Shown piece after piece: positions 26,370 to 34,636 of a stretch of DNA of 53,679 bases. Numbering within the stretch: the stretch's first letter is position 1; each line of letters opens with the position of its first letter. The stretch comes from Paraburkholderia sp. LEh10 (GTDB lineage: Bacteria > Pseudomonadota > Gammaproteobacteria > Burkholderiales > Burkholderiaceae), in the NCBI RefSeq assembly GCF_017814945.1, contig NZ_JAGIPX010000054.1:1-53679 (forward strand). The letters run 5' to 3'. The notes under the pieces were generated by a model. That model saw only the letters and a program-made list of their open reading frames with translations, was not told the DNA's origin and made no database searches. The position numbers and the translations under genes were made by a program.

Positions 26370-27659
26370 GTGAACCAGACTCCCGGCATCGACACTCCAC
26401 GCATCGCGCGCCGCGCGGCTTCCCCGGCCTTGTCGTGGCAGGACGCGATATGGCTCGCCGCCATCGTCGTGATCGGCATCAACCTGCGGCCGCTGCTGAC
26501 GTCGGTGAGTCCGCTGATGGCGACGATCCGCGCCGCCACGGGCCTGAGCTTTTCGGGGGCTTCGCTGCTGACCAGCCTGCCCGTCGTCGCGATGGGCCTC
26601 GGCGCGTTCGGCGCGGGCATGCTGACGCGCGTGGTCGGCGAAACGCGCGGGGTCGCTTTCGGGTTGCTCGCGATCGCCTGTGCGTGCGCCGCGCGGCTTG
26701 CGGCATCGAGCGGCGCGGCGCTGCTGATGACGGCATTGCTCGCGGGCATCGGCGTCGCGGCCATCCAGGCGTTGTTGCCAGGCGTGATGAAGCAGCGGTT
26801 CCATGCGCGCGTGCCGCTCGCGATGGGCCTGTTCTCGGCGTCGATAATGGGCGGCGGCGGACTCGGCGCGAGCCTGAGCCCCTATGCCGCGAAGCTGTCC
26901 GGTTCGTGGCATGCGGGCCTCGCCGTATGGGCCGTGCCCGCTGCGCTCGCGTGCGCTTGCTGGTTCGCGCTCAATCGCCTTGCATCATCTTCCAGGTCGT
27001 ATTCGGAAAGGCACGCCGGCGCGTGCGGGACGGGTCACCGGACGGCAACGCATGCAACGCGGACACCGCACGTCGCGATGTGGCGCAAGCGCCGCGCATG
27101 GGCATTGGGCCTGCACTTCGGCCTCGTCAACGGCGGCTATACGACGCTGGTCGCGTGGCTACCGGCGTACTACCAGCAGCGCGGCGCCAGCGTCGCGCAC
27201 AGCGGATCGCTGCTCGCGGCGATGACCGTCTTCCAGGCAGCCTCCGCGTTGCTGCTGCCCCTCGCCGCGTCGTCGTTCCGCGACCGCCGGCCGTGGCTCG
27301 TCGCCGGCCTGTCGGCGCAGCTGCTGGGCATCGCCGGGTTGCTCACGTATCCGGACGCCGCGCCGCTCGCGTGGGTCGCGATTGCGGGCGCGGGCCTCGG
27401 CGGCACGTTCTCGCTGACGCTCGTGACGGCGCTCGATCATTCCGACGATCATCGGATCGCCGGCCGACTCGTCGCGTTCGTGCAAGGGGTCGGTTTCATC
27501 GTCGCGGCGATCGCGCCCGTCGTCGCGGGACGCCTGCGCGACCTCACGGGCGGGTTCGCCGCCGCGTGGCTGATGCTCGCGCTGTGCATCTCCGCGATGA
27601 TCGCACTGACTGTCGCGTTCTCGCCGCGCAGCTACGCGCGGTGGCTCGGTTCGCGATAA
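26370..27659 (+). CDS. MFS transporter, CynX/NimT type
   Basis: This 429-aa inner-membrane protein has 12 hydrophobic segments. It resembles cyanate/2-nitroimidazole transporters: GINLRPLLTSVSPLMATIR near the start, then MGLGAFGAGMLTRVVGETRG, and GLHFGLVNGGYTTLVAWLPAYYQQRG in the second half. The start is taken as GTG at 26370, with GCAGGG upstream. The frame is open to ATG 26319, inside the operator. Substrate unknown; the divergent GntR regulator is its likely control. Confidence 0.87.
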   Translation: MNQTPGIDTPRIARRAASPALSWQDAIWLAAIVVIGINLRPLLTSVSPLMATIRAATGLSFSGASLLTSLPVVAMGLGAFGAGMLTRVVGETRGVAFGLLAIACACAARLAASSGAALLMTALLAGIGVAAIQALLPGVMKQRFHARVPLAMGLFSASIMGGGGLGASLSPYAAKLSGSWHAGLAVWAVPAALACACWFALNRLASSSRSYSERHAGACGTGHRTATHATRTPHVAMWRKRRAWALGLHFGLVNGGYTTLVAWLPAYYQQRGASVAHSGSLLAAMTVFQAASALLLPLAASSFRDRRPWLVAGLSAQLLGIAGLLTYPDAAPLAWVAIAGAGLGGTFSLTLVTALDHSDDHRIAGRLVAFVQGVGFIVAAIAPVVAGRLRDLTGGFAAAWLMLALCISAMIALTVAFSPRSYARWLGSR

Positions 27660-27744
27660 GACGATGTGCGCGGCCACGCGGGTTATCGCGCGACGCGCCC
27701 TCGACACCCGGCATGCGCTAAACGAGTGCAGCACCGCGCAGCGC

Positions 27745-27759
27745 GCACTCCCGCAGTGC
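27745..27759. promoter_or_regulatory. NtrC-like enhancer site
   Basis: GCACTCCCGCAGTGC is a perfect inverted repeat with the GCAC-N7-GTGC spacing of the NtrC consensus. It lies 63 bases upstream of the sigma-54 promoter below, a typical enhancer distance. Confidence 0.65.
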
Positions 27760-27822
27760 AATTCGAGCCGCCCTTTACGCCGCTTGAAGGCGTCATTCAG
27801 CGTTCGCGCGGTCTCTGCCGAA

Positions 27823-27838
27823 TGGCATGCAAGTTGCA
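27823..27838 (+). promoter_or_regulatory. Sigma-54 promoter of nasTS
   Basis: TGGCATGCAAGTTGCA matches the -24/-12 sigma-54 consensus (TGGCACG-N4-TTGCA) with one change and exact GG-to-GC spacing. It points toward nasT, leaving a leader of about 215 bases. Confidence 0.8.
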
Positions 27839-28065
27839 GTACCCGGTGACTCCATGCAAGGGCGCAAGGTAGCAATACGTCGCGGGGCGGCTGCAAAACG
27901 CAACCACGCAAAAAATCGGTAAAGCGGCACAGACTCGCGCACGTCGTCGCGTGGGGCTGAAGACGGCCGCCATCAGTCGGGCAATGACGTTCGACGTTCG
28001 CCGCTTCGGACTTCGCGTTCCGATCGCGGTATAACTAACCCACAGCACCTGATGCCGTTCAATCC

Positions 28066-28641
28066 ATGTTGCGCGTTTTGCTCGTAACCGACACCGATAA
28101 GCCCATCGGCGAGTTGCGCGATGCGCTCGCGCGGCTCGGCTATGACATGCTCGCCGCGACAGCCTCGCCGCAGGCGCTGCATAAGACGGTCGAAAGCGAG
28201 CGGCCGGACGTCATCATCATCGACACGGAATCGCCGTCGCGCGACACGCTCGAACAGCTTGCCGTGATGAACGCGACCGCGCCGCGCCCCGTGCTGATGT
28301 TCAGCAACGACGCGAACCAGCAGTTGATCCGCGACGCTGTCGGCGCGGGCGTGACGGCGTATCTCGTCGAAGGGCTCGCGACGGGACGGCTCGCGCCGAT
28401 ACTCGAAGTCGCGCTCGCGCGCTTCGCGCAAGAGTCGCAATTGCGCGAGCGTCTCGCCCAGGCCGAGAACGAGCTTGCCGAGCGCAAGCTGATCGACCGC
28501 GCGAAACGCCTGCTGATGGACTCGCAGAAGATGCCCGAACACGCGGCGTACGCGACGATGCGCAAGCGCGCGATGAACCAGGGCGTGAAGCTTGCCGAGG
28601 TCGCACGTCAGATCGTCGCCGCAGCCGGATTGCCAGATTGA
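28066..28641 (+). CDS. nasT: ANTAR-domain response regulator, NasT
   Basis: This 191-aa protein has an N-terminal receiver-like domain (MLRVLLVTDTDKPIGELRDAL; VIIIDTESPSRDTLE carries the aspartate region) and a C-terminal ANTAR RNA-binding domain (AERKLIDRAKRLLMDSQKMPEHAAYATMRKRAM). NasT binds hairpins in leader RNAs and prevents termination upstream of nitrate assimilation genes. It is 10 bases upstream of nasS, its inhibitor. No nitrate or nitrite reductase lies in the window, so its RNA targets are elsewhere or in its own leader. Confidence 0.92.
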   Translation: MLRVLLVTDTDKPIGELRDALARLGYDMLAATASPQALHKTVESERPDVIIIDTESPSRDTLEQLAVMNATAPRPVLMFSNDANQQLIRDAVGAGVTAYLVEGLATGRLAPILEVALARFAQESQLRERLAQAENELAERKLIDRAKRLLMDSQKMPEHAAYATMRKRAMNQGVKLAEVARQIVAAAGLPD

Positions 28642-28651
28642 AGCGCTGCTC

Positions 28652-29800
28652 ATGAACACATCCCCTCACATCACTTCTTCCGCCGACTTGGGCAAGCTCG
28701 AGAAGACGCACTTGCGTCTTGGCTTCGTCGCGTTGAGCGATGCCGCGCCGCTCGTCGCCGCGAAGCTGCTCGAATTCGGCCACGCACACGGGCTCACGAT
28801 CGAACTGCTGAAGCAGCCGTCATGGGCGGCGATACGCGACAAGCTGCTTTGCGGCGATCTCGATGCGGCGCATTCGCTGTATGGGCTTGTCTACGGCGTA
28901 CAGTTGGGCCTTGGTGGTCCACAGACGGATATGGCCGTGTTGATGGTGCTCGCCCGCAACGGTCAGGCGATCACGGTCTCGAACCGCCTCGCTGCCGCGC
29001 TCGACGAGCACAGGACGCTGCCCGCCGCGCTCGCGACGCTCGGACGCAAGCCCGTCTTCGCGCAGACGTTCCCGACGGGCACACATGCGATGTGGCTGTA
29101 TTACTGGCTCGCGTCGCAGCGCGTGCATCCGTTGCGCGACATCGAGAGCGTCGTGATTCCGCCGCCGCAAATGGTCGACGCGCTCGAACAGGACCGGCTC
29201 GACGGACTATGCGTGGGCGAGCCGTGGAATGCAGTCGCGCAGGAGCGCGGCGTCGGCAGAACGATTGCGTACACGAGCGAAGTGTGGCCCGATCATCCGG
29301 AGAAAGTGCTTGCCAGCCGGCGCGATTTCGTCACGCGTTATCCGAACACGGCGCGGGCGCTCGTGCAGACGATGCTCGAAGCGTGCCGCTGGCTCGATGA
29401 CGACGAGCATCGCGCGGAGATTGCGCAGAGGCTTGCTGCTGACGCGTTTCTTGGCGTGCCTGCCGGCTCGATTGCGCCGCGTTTGCTCAAGGCCGGCTTC
29501 GATGACACGAGGCGGCCCGTGCTGTTCTTCGAGGACGGGCTGGTCAACTATCCGCATCCTTCGGAGGGTGCGTGGTTTTTCATGCAGTACGCGCGCTGGA
29601 GAATGACGCACTGGCGAGGCGATTTCGCGGAAATTGCGCGCGAGGTCAACCAGACCGCGTTGTATCGCGAAGCGGCTATGAATGTGGGATTGAGTTCGCA
29701 GTTCCTGCCGCCATTGCGCGCCGCGCGGTTGATTGATGGGCGTGAGTGGGATGGCAGTGTGGATGAGGGGTATTTGAAGGGGTTTGAGATCCGGGCGTGA
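28652..29800 (+). CDS. nasS: Nitrate sensor NasS (NrtA/CmpA family, cytoplasmic)
   Basis: This 382-aa protein is related to the nitrate-binding proteins NrtA/CmpA but starts without a signal peptide (MNTSPHITSSADLGKLEKTHLR), as NasS does. It contains GFVALSDAAPLVAAK, FPTGTHAMWLYYWLAS and VGEPWNAVAQERG. In nasTS systems NasS holds NasT when nitrate is absent and releases it when nitrate binds. It ends just before a diverged copy of the window-end repeat. Confidence 0.92.
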   Translation: MNTSPHITSSADLGKLEKTHLRLGFVALSDAAPLVAAKLLEFGHAHGLTIELLKQPSWAAIRDKLLCGDLDAAHSLYGLVYGVQLGLGGPQTDMAVLMVLARNGQAITVSNRLAAALDEHRTLPAALATLGRKPVFAQTFPTGTHAMWLYYWLASQRVHPLRDIESVVIPPPQMVDALEQDRLDGLCVGEPWNAVAQERGVGRTIAYTSEVWPDHPEKVLASRRDFVTRYPNTARALVQTMLEACRWLDDDEHRAEIAQRLAADAFLGVPAGSIAPRLLKAGFDDTRRPVLFFEDGLVNYPHPSEGAWFFMQYARWRMTHWRGDFAEIAREVNQTALYREAAMNVGLSSQFLPPLRAARLIDGREWDGSVDEGYLKGFEIRA

Positions 29801-30035
29801 CAGTTGGTGTCTGCTTTGCCCTGCGCGGGCATGCGGCGATGCGGTTCGCCTTGCTCTTTTGTGCGGGCGGCACTTACTTCTTTGCCGGCTGCAAAGAAAA
29901 GTAGCTAAAAGCAAGCGATGGCAAAATCGGGCGCAAAACCCCGCTGTGTAAGGGAGGGCTTTGCGCATTGCAAAACAATCACATCGCCAATGCCACGCGG
30001 GTCGAATCACTCAACCAGCGTCGCAGACAAAAAAA
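29801..30035. repeat. Diverged copy of the dispersed hairpin repeat
   Basis: This gap holds CTTTGCCCTGCGCGGGCATGC, then GGGCGGCACTTACTTCTTTG and a mirrored CAAAGAAAAGTAG (29872-29904), like the window-end repeat but with gaps. It ends with GCGTCGCAGACAAAAAAA, also seen at 170-187. Both occurrences lie just after the stop of a minus-strand gene. Confidence 0.65.
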
Positions 30036-30977
30036 TCAATGCGCCGCGATATAAGCGCGAACAGCCGCCAACCCCTCCTTCCCGTCGAAAGTCTGCACCC
30101 CGGCAAGCCACTTATCCAGCGCCTGTGGATTCGCCTTCAACCAGGTCAGCGCGGCCCTGTTCGCATCTTCCTTGTTCATGATCGGCACCATCACATGATT
30201 CTCGATGGCCGTCGTGAACTGCAGGTTCGACACGAGCTTCGCCGCATTCGGGCAACGCTGCGCATAGTCAGGCGGTGTCGCCGTGAACACCTTCGCTTCG
30301 CCGTAGTTCGGCCCGAACACGTCGTCGCCGCCCGCCAGATAATCGATCTTTATCTGCACGTTCATCGGATGCGGCTCCCAGCCGAGAAACACGATCCACT
30401 TCTTGTCGCGGATCGCGCGGTTCACTTCGACCAGCATGCCCGCCTCGCTCGATTCAACCAGCTTGAACTTGCCCAGCCCGTACTGGTTGCCGTCGATCAT
30501 CTTCTTGATCAGCGCGTTGCCGTCATTGCCCGGCTCGATGCCGTAGATCTTGCCGTCGAGCTTGTCCGCATATTTCTGGATATCGTTGAAGTTCTTCAAG
30601 CCGCCGTTGTACACATAGTCCGGCACGGCCAGCGTGTACTTCGCGCCCGTCAGGTTCGGCGTCGCGAGCACCTTGATCGAGCCGGACTTCACGAACGGCT
30701 GGATCATCGGGTCCATCGTCGGCGCCCAGTAGCCAAGGAACACGTCGATCTGCTTGCTCTTGATGCCGGCAAACGTGATCGGCACCGATGCAATCGTCTT
30801 GGTCGGGTTGTAGCCGAGACCCTGGAAGATCGTCGACGCGAGGCCCGTTGTCGCGGCGATGTCAGTCCAGCCGACGTCGGCGAAGCGAACATTGCGGCAC
30901 ACGGCGGGATCGGCCGCGTGCGCGGTCGCGGCGGCCGTCGTCAATAAGGCGGCCGCCATCATCAGCTTGCGTTTCAT
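30036..30977 (-). CDS. choX: Choline/betaine ABC transporter substrate-binding protein
   Basis: This 313-aa periplasmic protein has a signal peptide (MKRKLMMAAALLTTAAATAHA) and the ProX/OpuAC-type fold (VRFADVGWTDIAATTGLAST, FLGYWAPTMDPMI, FLGWEPHPMNV). The tryptophans fit the aromatic cage that binds quaternary amines. The start at 30977 follows GAGGAG. It lies 26 bases after a GlxA-type regulator and near the permease and ATPase genes. Choline rather than betaine is likely from the resemblance to ChoX, but this is by eye. Confidence 0.87.
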   Translation of the reverse strand: MKRKLMMAAALLTTAAATAHAADPAVCRNVRFADVGWTDIAATTGLASTIFQGLGYNPTKTIASVPITFAGIKSKQIDVFLGYWAPTMDPMIQPFVKSGSIKVLATPNLTGAKYTLAVPDYVYNGGLKNFNDIQKYADKLDGKIYGIEPGNDGNALIKKMIDGNQYGLGKFKLVESSEAGMLVEVNRAIRDKKWIVFLGWEPHPMNVQIKIDYLAGGDDVFGPNYGEAKVFTATPPDYAQRCPNAAKLVSNLQFTTAIENHVMVPIMNKEDANRAALTWLKANPQALDKWLAGVQTFDGKEGLAAVRAYIAAH

Positions 30978-31003
30978 TGCATTCTCCTCGTAATAATGGG
31001 TGG

Positions 31004-31981
31004 CTAGCTCGCCTGGCGGCGCTCGACGCTCGGCGCGTGGCCGAACTGCGCGCGATACGCCTTGCTGAAATGGCATGGCGAATGAAAACCGCACACGGCC
31101 GTCACGCGTGCAATCGATGCGTCCGTGGTGCGCAACAGATCGCGCGCGCGCCGCAAGCGCAGCGACAGGTAGTAATGCGTGGGCGACACGCTCAGATAAA
31201 CCTTGAACATCCGCTGTAAATGACGCTGCGACAATTGCACGAGCCGCGCGAGTTCTTCTAGCGACAAAGGCTCTTCGATATTCGCCTCCATCAGCCGTAC
31301 CACCTCGATCAGCTCGGCGCGCGAAAAGCCGACGCGCGCATCGACGGGTATCGGCTGCGGATCGCTCGCGCTGCGGATGCGCTCCAGAATGAACTGCTCC
31401 GACACCTGCGCCGCGACATTCTGCCCGAAGCGGCTGCCGATGAGATTGAGCATCAGATCGAGCGGCGCAGTGCCGCCCGTGCACGTCAAGCGGTCGCGGT
31501 CGATCACGAACAGCTCGTCGGCGAAGCGCACATGCGGATACTCCCTGTGCAGCGAGGACAGGTCTTCCCAATGCACCGAGCAGCTATAACCGTCGAGCAG
31601 TCCCGCCGCCATCAACGCATAGGCACCCGTGCAGATGCCGCCCAAAGGCACGCCTTGCGCCGCGGCATCCGCAAGCAAGGTCTTCACATGGGTATCGACG
31701 GCATTGCGGATCTGCGTGCCGCCGCACACGATCAGCACATCCGGCATGCCCGCTTCTTCGAGCGTGCACGTCGGCTTGACGGTCAGGCCGTTGCTCGCGC
31801 GCACAGGCACCCCGTCATGCGTGATCACCGACCAGCGGTAGTGCTGCGCACGCGACACATAGTTCGCCATCCGCAGCACTTCGACCGCGCTCGTGAACGC
31901 GATCATCGAAAAACTGGGTAGCGTCAGAAAACCCACATGCGCAAGATTCGACAACGGCGCTTCGGCCCGGGTAGACGTCAC
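31004..31981 (-). CDS. GlxA-type AraC regulator (GbdR/CdhR-like)
   Basis: This 325-aa regulator has an N-terminal DJ-1/PfpI-like domain (residues about 15-190, with GGICTGAYAL) and a C-terminal AraC domain (EEPLSLEELARLVQLSQRHLQRMFK and AVCGFHSPCHFSKAYRAQFG). Relatives such as GbdR and CdhR sense betaine or carnitine derivatives. It sits between choW and choX on the same strand, so it is probably co-expressed and controls the transporter. GTG at 31981 is chosen over the upstream TTG because GGAG precedes it. Confidence 0.85.
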   Translation of the reverse strand: MTSTRAEAPLSNLAHVGFLTLPSFSMIAFTSAVEVLRMANYVSRAQHYRWSVITHDGVPVRASNGLTVKPTCTLEEAGMPDVLIVCGGTQIRNAVDTHVKTLLADAAAQGVPLGGICTGAYALMAAGLLDGYSCSVHWEDLSSLHREYPHVRFADELFVIDRDRLTCTGGTAPLDLMLNLIGSRFGQNVAAQVSEQFILERIRSASDPQPIPVDARVGFSRAELIEVVRLMEANIEEPLSLEELARLVQLSQRHLQRMFKVYLSVSPTHYYLSLRLRRARDLLRTTDASIARVTAVCGFHSPCHFSKAYRAQFGHAPSVERRQAS

Positions 31982-32117
31982 GTCGCGCTCCGTGATGCAC
32001 AAAGAAATGAATGTGTTTGGCCACCGCGAAAGCCCACGGGCTCTCGCGGGACGACCACTATTTGGTTCTATTGCAAACGCGCCGGGAACCCGGCGCCTGG
32101 GTCAATACGACAGAGAC

Positions 32118-33023
32118 TTAGCTTTGCGCGACCACGGGCGGTTCGCGGCGCACACGCATGACGCTGCGCAGACCGGCGAAGCGCGGCGCGGCAGCCGTGC
32201 CTGGCGAGCGGCCGAAGCTCTCGGTGATGCGGTCCAGAATGATCGCCAGCAACACGACAGAGAGACCGCTTTCGAAGCCAAGCCCGATATCGAGCCGCTG
32301 AATACTCGCGAGCACGTCGTTGCCGAGACCGCCCGCGCCCACCATCGACGCGATGATCACCATCGACAGCGCCATCATGATGGTCTGGTTCACGCCCTGC
32401 ATGATCGATGGCAGCGCATTCGGAAACTGCACCTTGTACAGCAGTTGCCACGGCGTGCAGCCGAACGCCTGCCCTGCCTCGACGATCTCGCGGTTCACGT
32501 GCTTGATGCCGAGGCTCGTCAGACGCACAGCGGGAGGCATCGCGAAGATGACCGTCGAGAGAATCCCCGGCACGCGGCCGAGTCCGAACAGCATCGCAGC
32601 GGGAATCAGATAGACGAACGCCGGCATCGTCTGCATCAGGTCGAGAATCGGCCGCACGATCATCTGCACATGCTTGTTCTTCGCAGCCCAGATGCCGAGC
32701 GGAATGCCGAACACGAGACTGATCAAGGTCGACGACAGCGTCAGACCCAGTGTGATGACGGTCTGATCCCAGAACCCTGTTGCGTAGATCAGCAATAGCG
32801 AAGCCGTCGCGAATATCGCAAAGCGCCAGCCCACGCGCCATAAGCCGATCGCGATAAAGAACGCCATCAGCGCCCACATCGGAATGGCTTGCAAGCCATG
32901 TTCGATCATCGCGGCAAAGCTCTCGATCGCCTTGCCGATCGAATCGAACGTGCTCGCGTCGTGGTCGAGCAGATAGTGAACAGATTGGTCGACCCAGCGG
33001 CCGAGTGGAATGATCTCAGACAT
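32118..33023 (-). CDS. choW: Choline ABC transporter permease
   Basis: This 301-aa protein has six to seven membrane segments and the ProW/OpuAB permease motif (EAGQAFGCTPWQLLYKVQFPNALPSIMQG). The start at 33023 has GAGGTGG upstream and overlaps the last eight bases of the ATPase gene, which points to coupled translation. Confidence 0.9.
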   Translation of the reverse strand: MSEIIPLGRWVDQSVHYLLDHDASTFDSIGKAIESFAAMIEHGLQAIPMWALMAFFIAIGLWRVGWRFAIFATASLLLIYATGFWDQTVITLGLTLSSTLISLVFGIPLGIWAAKNKHVQMIVRPILDLMQTMPAFVYLIPAAMLFGLGRVPGILSTVIFAMPPAVRLTSLGIKHVNREIVEAGQAFGCTPWQLLYKVQFPNALPSIMQGVNQTIMMALSMVIIASMVGAGGLGNDVLASIQRLDIGLGFESGLSVVLLAIILDRITESFGRSPGTAAAPRFAGLRSVMRVRREPPVVAQS

Positions 33024-34188
33024 GGGCACCACCTCGATTGCGCGTAATGACTTTCAGAACAGCGGCCTGATCGACGGAACCACAGTAACGGTCCTCGTCA
33101 TCGACCACGGGCAGAGCGGTCGTGTTTGCGCACACGCGCGACACGACATGTTCGAGCGGCGCGCCGCGCGAAATGCATTCGACCTTCTTCAGCGACGGCG
33201 TCGCGCTGCCGATTGCATCGCGCGTGACGAAGCCGCGGATGCGGCGCTGCGCATCGAGCACGAACGCATATTCGGCGTTGCCGTTCAGCGATTCGGCGAC
33301 GCTCGTCTGATCCAGATCGCGCACGAGCGGCACGCCGTTCGCCTGCATCAGATCGCCCGCCGTCAGATAGCGGCTCGTATCGACACCTTCGAAGAACGCG
33401 CGCACATATTCGTCGGCAGGATTCGCGATGATGTCCTGCGGCGTGCCGATCTGCACCACGCGGCCGCCTTCCATGATCGCGATGCGGCTGCCGATGCGCA
33501 GCGCCTCTTCCAGATCGTGCGACACGAACAGAATCGTGCGGCGCTGGTTCTTTTGCAGTTCCAGCAGCACGTTCTGCATTTCCTTGCGCTTGAGAGGATC
33601 GAGCGCGGAGAACGCCTCGTCCATGATCATCAGCGACGGATTCACGGCGAGCGCGCGCGCAAGCCCCACACGCTGCTGCATGCCGCCCGAGAGCTCGGAC
33701 GGCAGCTTGCCCGCGAACGTCGCGAGGCCCACCTGCTCGAGCACCTGGAGCGCGCGCTTCTCGCGCTCCTTGCGCCCGACGCCCGCTACTTCGAGACCGA
33801 ACGCCGCGTTCGACAGCACCGTGCGCTGCGGCATCAGCGCGAACGACTGGAACACCATGCTCATATCGGTGCGGCGCAGCGAGGTCAGTTCGGAACGCCT
33901 GATCGCGGCAACGTCGCGGCCGTCGATAATGACCTTACCCGCCGTCGGTTCGACGAGCCGGTTGATCAGGCGGATCAGCGTGGACTTGCCGGAACCCGAC
34001 AGGCCCATCAGCACGAAAATCTCGCCTTCCTGCACATCGAAGGAAACATTGTGAACGCCCACCACATGCCCCGTCCTGGCGAACACCTCGTCTTTCGACG
34101 CGCCTCGCGAGAGCATGTCCTGAGCCAGTTTCGGGTTGGGCCCGAAAACCTTACATAAACCTTCGACCACGACCTTTGGGGATTTCAT
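33016..34188 (-). CDS. choV: Choline/betaine ABC transporter ATP-binding protein
   Basis: This 390-aa ATPase has Walker A GLSGSGKS, the signature LSGGMQQRVGLARALA, Walker B LMIMDEAFSALD and a C-terminal regulatory region with two CBS domains, as in ProV/ChoV. The start is ATG 34188, nine bases after AGGAG; the ATG three codons earlier touches the ribosome site. First gene of the choVW-regulator-choX group. Confidence 0.92.
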   Translation of the reverse strand: MKSPKVVVEGLCKVFGPNPKLAQDMLSRGASKDEVFARTGHVVGVHNVSFDVQEGEIFVLMGLSGSGKSTLIRLINRLVEPTAGKVIIDGRDVAAIRRSELTSLRRTDMSMVFQSFALMPQRTVLSNAAFGLEVAGVGRKEREKRALQVLEQVGLATFAGKLPSELSGGMQQRVGLARALAVNPSLMIMDEAFSALDPLKRKEMQNVLLELQKNQRRTILFVSHDLEEALRIGSRIAIMEGGRVVQIGTPQDIIANPADEYVRAFFEGVDTSRYLTAGDLMQANGVPLVRDLDQTSVAESLNGNAEYAFVLDAQRRIRGFVTRDAIGSATPSLKKVECISRGAPLEHVVSRVCANTTALPVVDDEDRYCGSVDQAAVLKVITRNRGGAHV

Positions 34189-34274
34189 CGAGTCCATCTC
34201 CTCGTGGTGCGGGCGCCGGCCCGCACATGTGTGACTACATAGTTGCTAGAAAAAACCCCGCTTAGCCGACTAAT

Positions 34275-34302
34275 TACGACAGACGCTTGCGGAAATACGA
34301 CA
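34275..34302. promoter_or_regulatory. Candidate AraC-type tandem site upstream of choV
   Basis: The heptamer TACGACA occurs at 34275 and 34296, 21 bases apart, which is two helical turns and typical of AraC-family tandem half-sites. It lies about 90-110 bases before the choV start. The same TACGACAG occurs at 32106, before the GlxA-type regulator. Untested. Confidence 0.45.
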
Positions 34303-34636
34303 CGCGAAAAAGCGAACGCGCGTTAGCGGATCGATGTGAGCCTTGCGTGACAAGGGTCTATGACGATGTTGCGGTGCATGATGAGGAAGCGTCCATGTCG
34401 CTTTCGGTAAGGTCCGCGTCCGATGAGGATCGCATGCCACGTCCGCAGCGGCTAGCGCCCGTGCAGCCGGGCATTGACGGCCGCGCGGCATGCTCGCCGA
34501 TGCGTGCTCTGTTGCAGCGCAACTGGCTCGCGCCGCGGGTCGTGACAGCGCCTGCGGCCCGCCGCTTCGCGCGGCGAATAGGCTAAGCTGTGTCGCAACG
34601 GCAGCCCATGCCGAGGACACAGAAACGGGAGACACC
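34303..34636. other. Divergent intergenic region, choV and dehydratase
   Basis: No gene is supported here. The open frame of the dehydratase extends back through it, but the translation is unlike the family and no ribosome site precedes it. It should hold the dehydratase promoter; I could not pick one out. Confidence 0.5.

Noticed and set aside
26312..27721. 469-codon frame overlapping the MFS gene
   Set aside because: Shadow frame; the other frame has clear membrane segments and MFS motifs.
27732..27748. Second NtrC site just upstream of 27745
   Set aside because: GCACCGCGCAGCGCG lacks the second GTGC half; too weak to claim.
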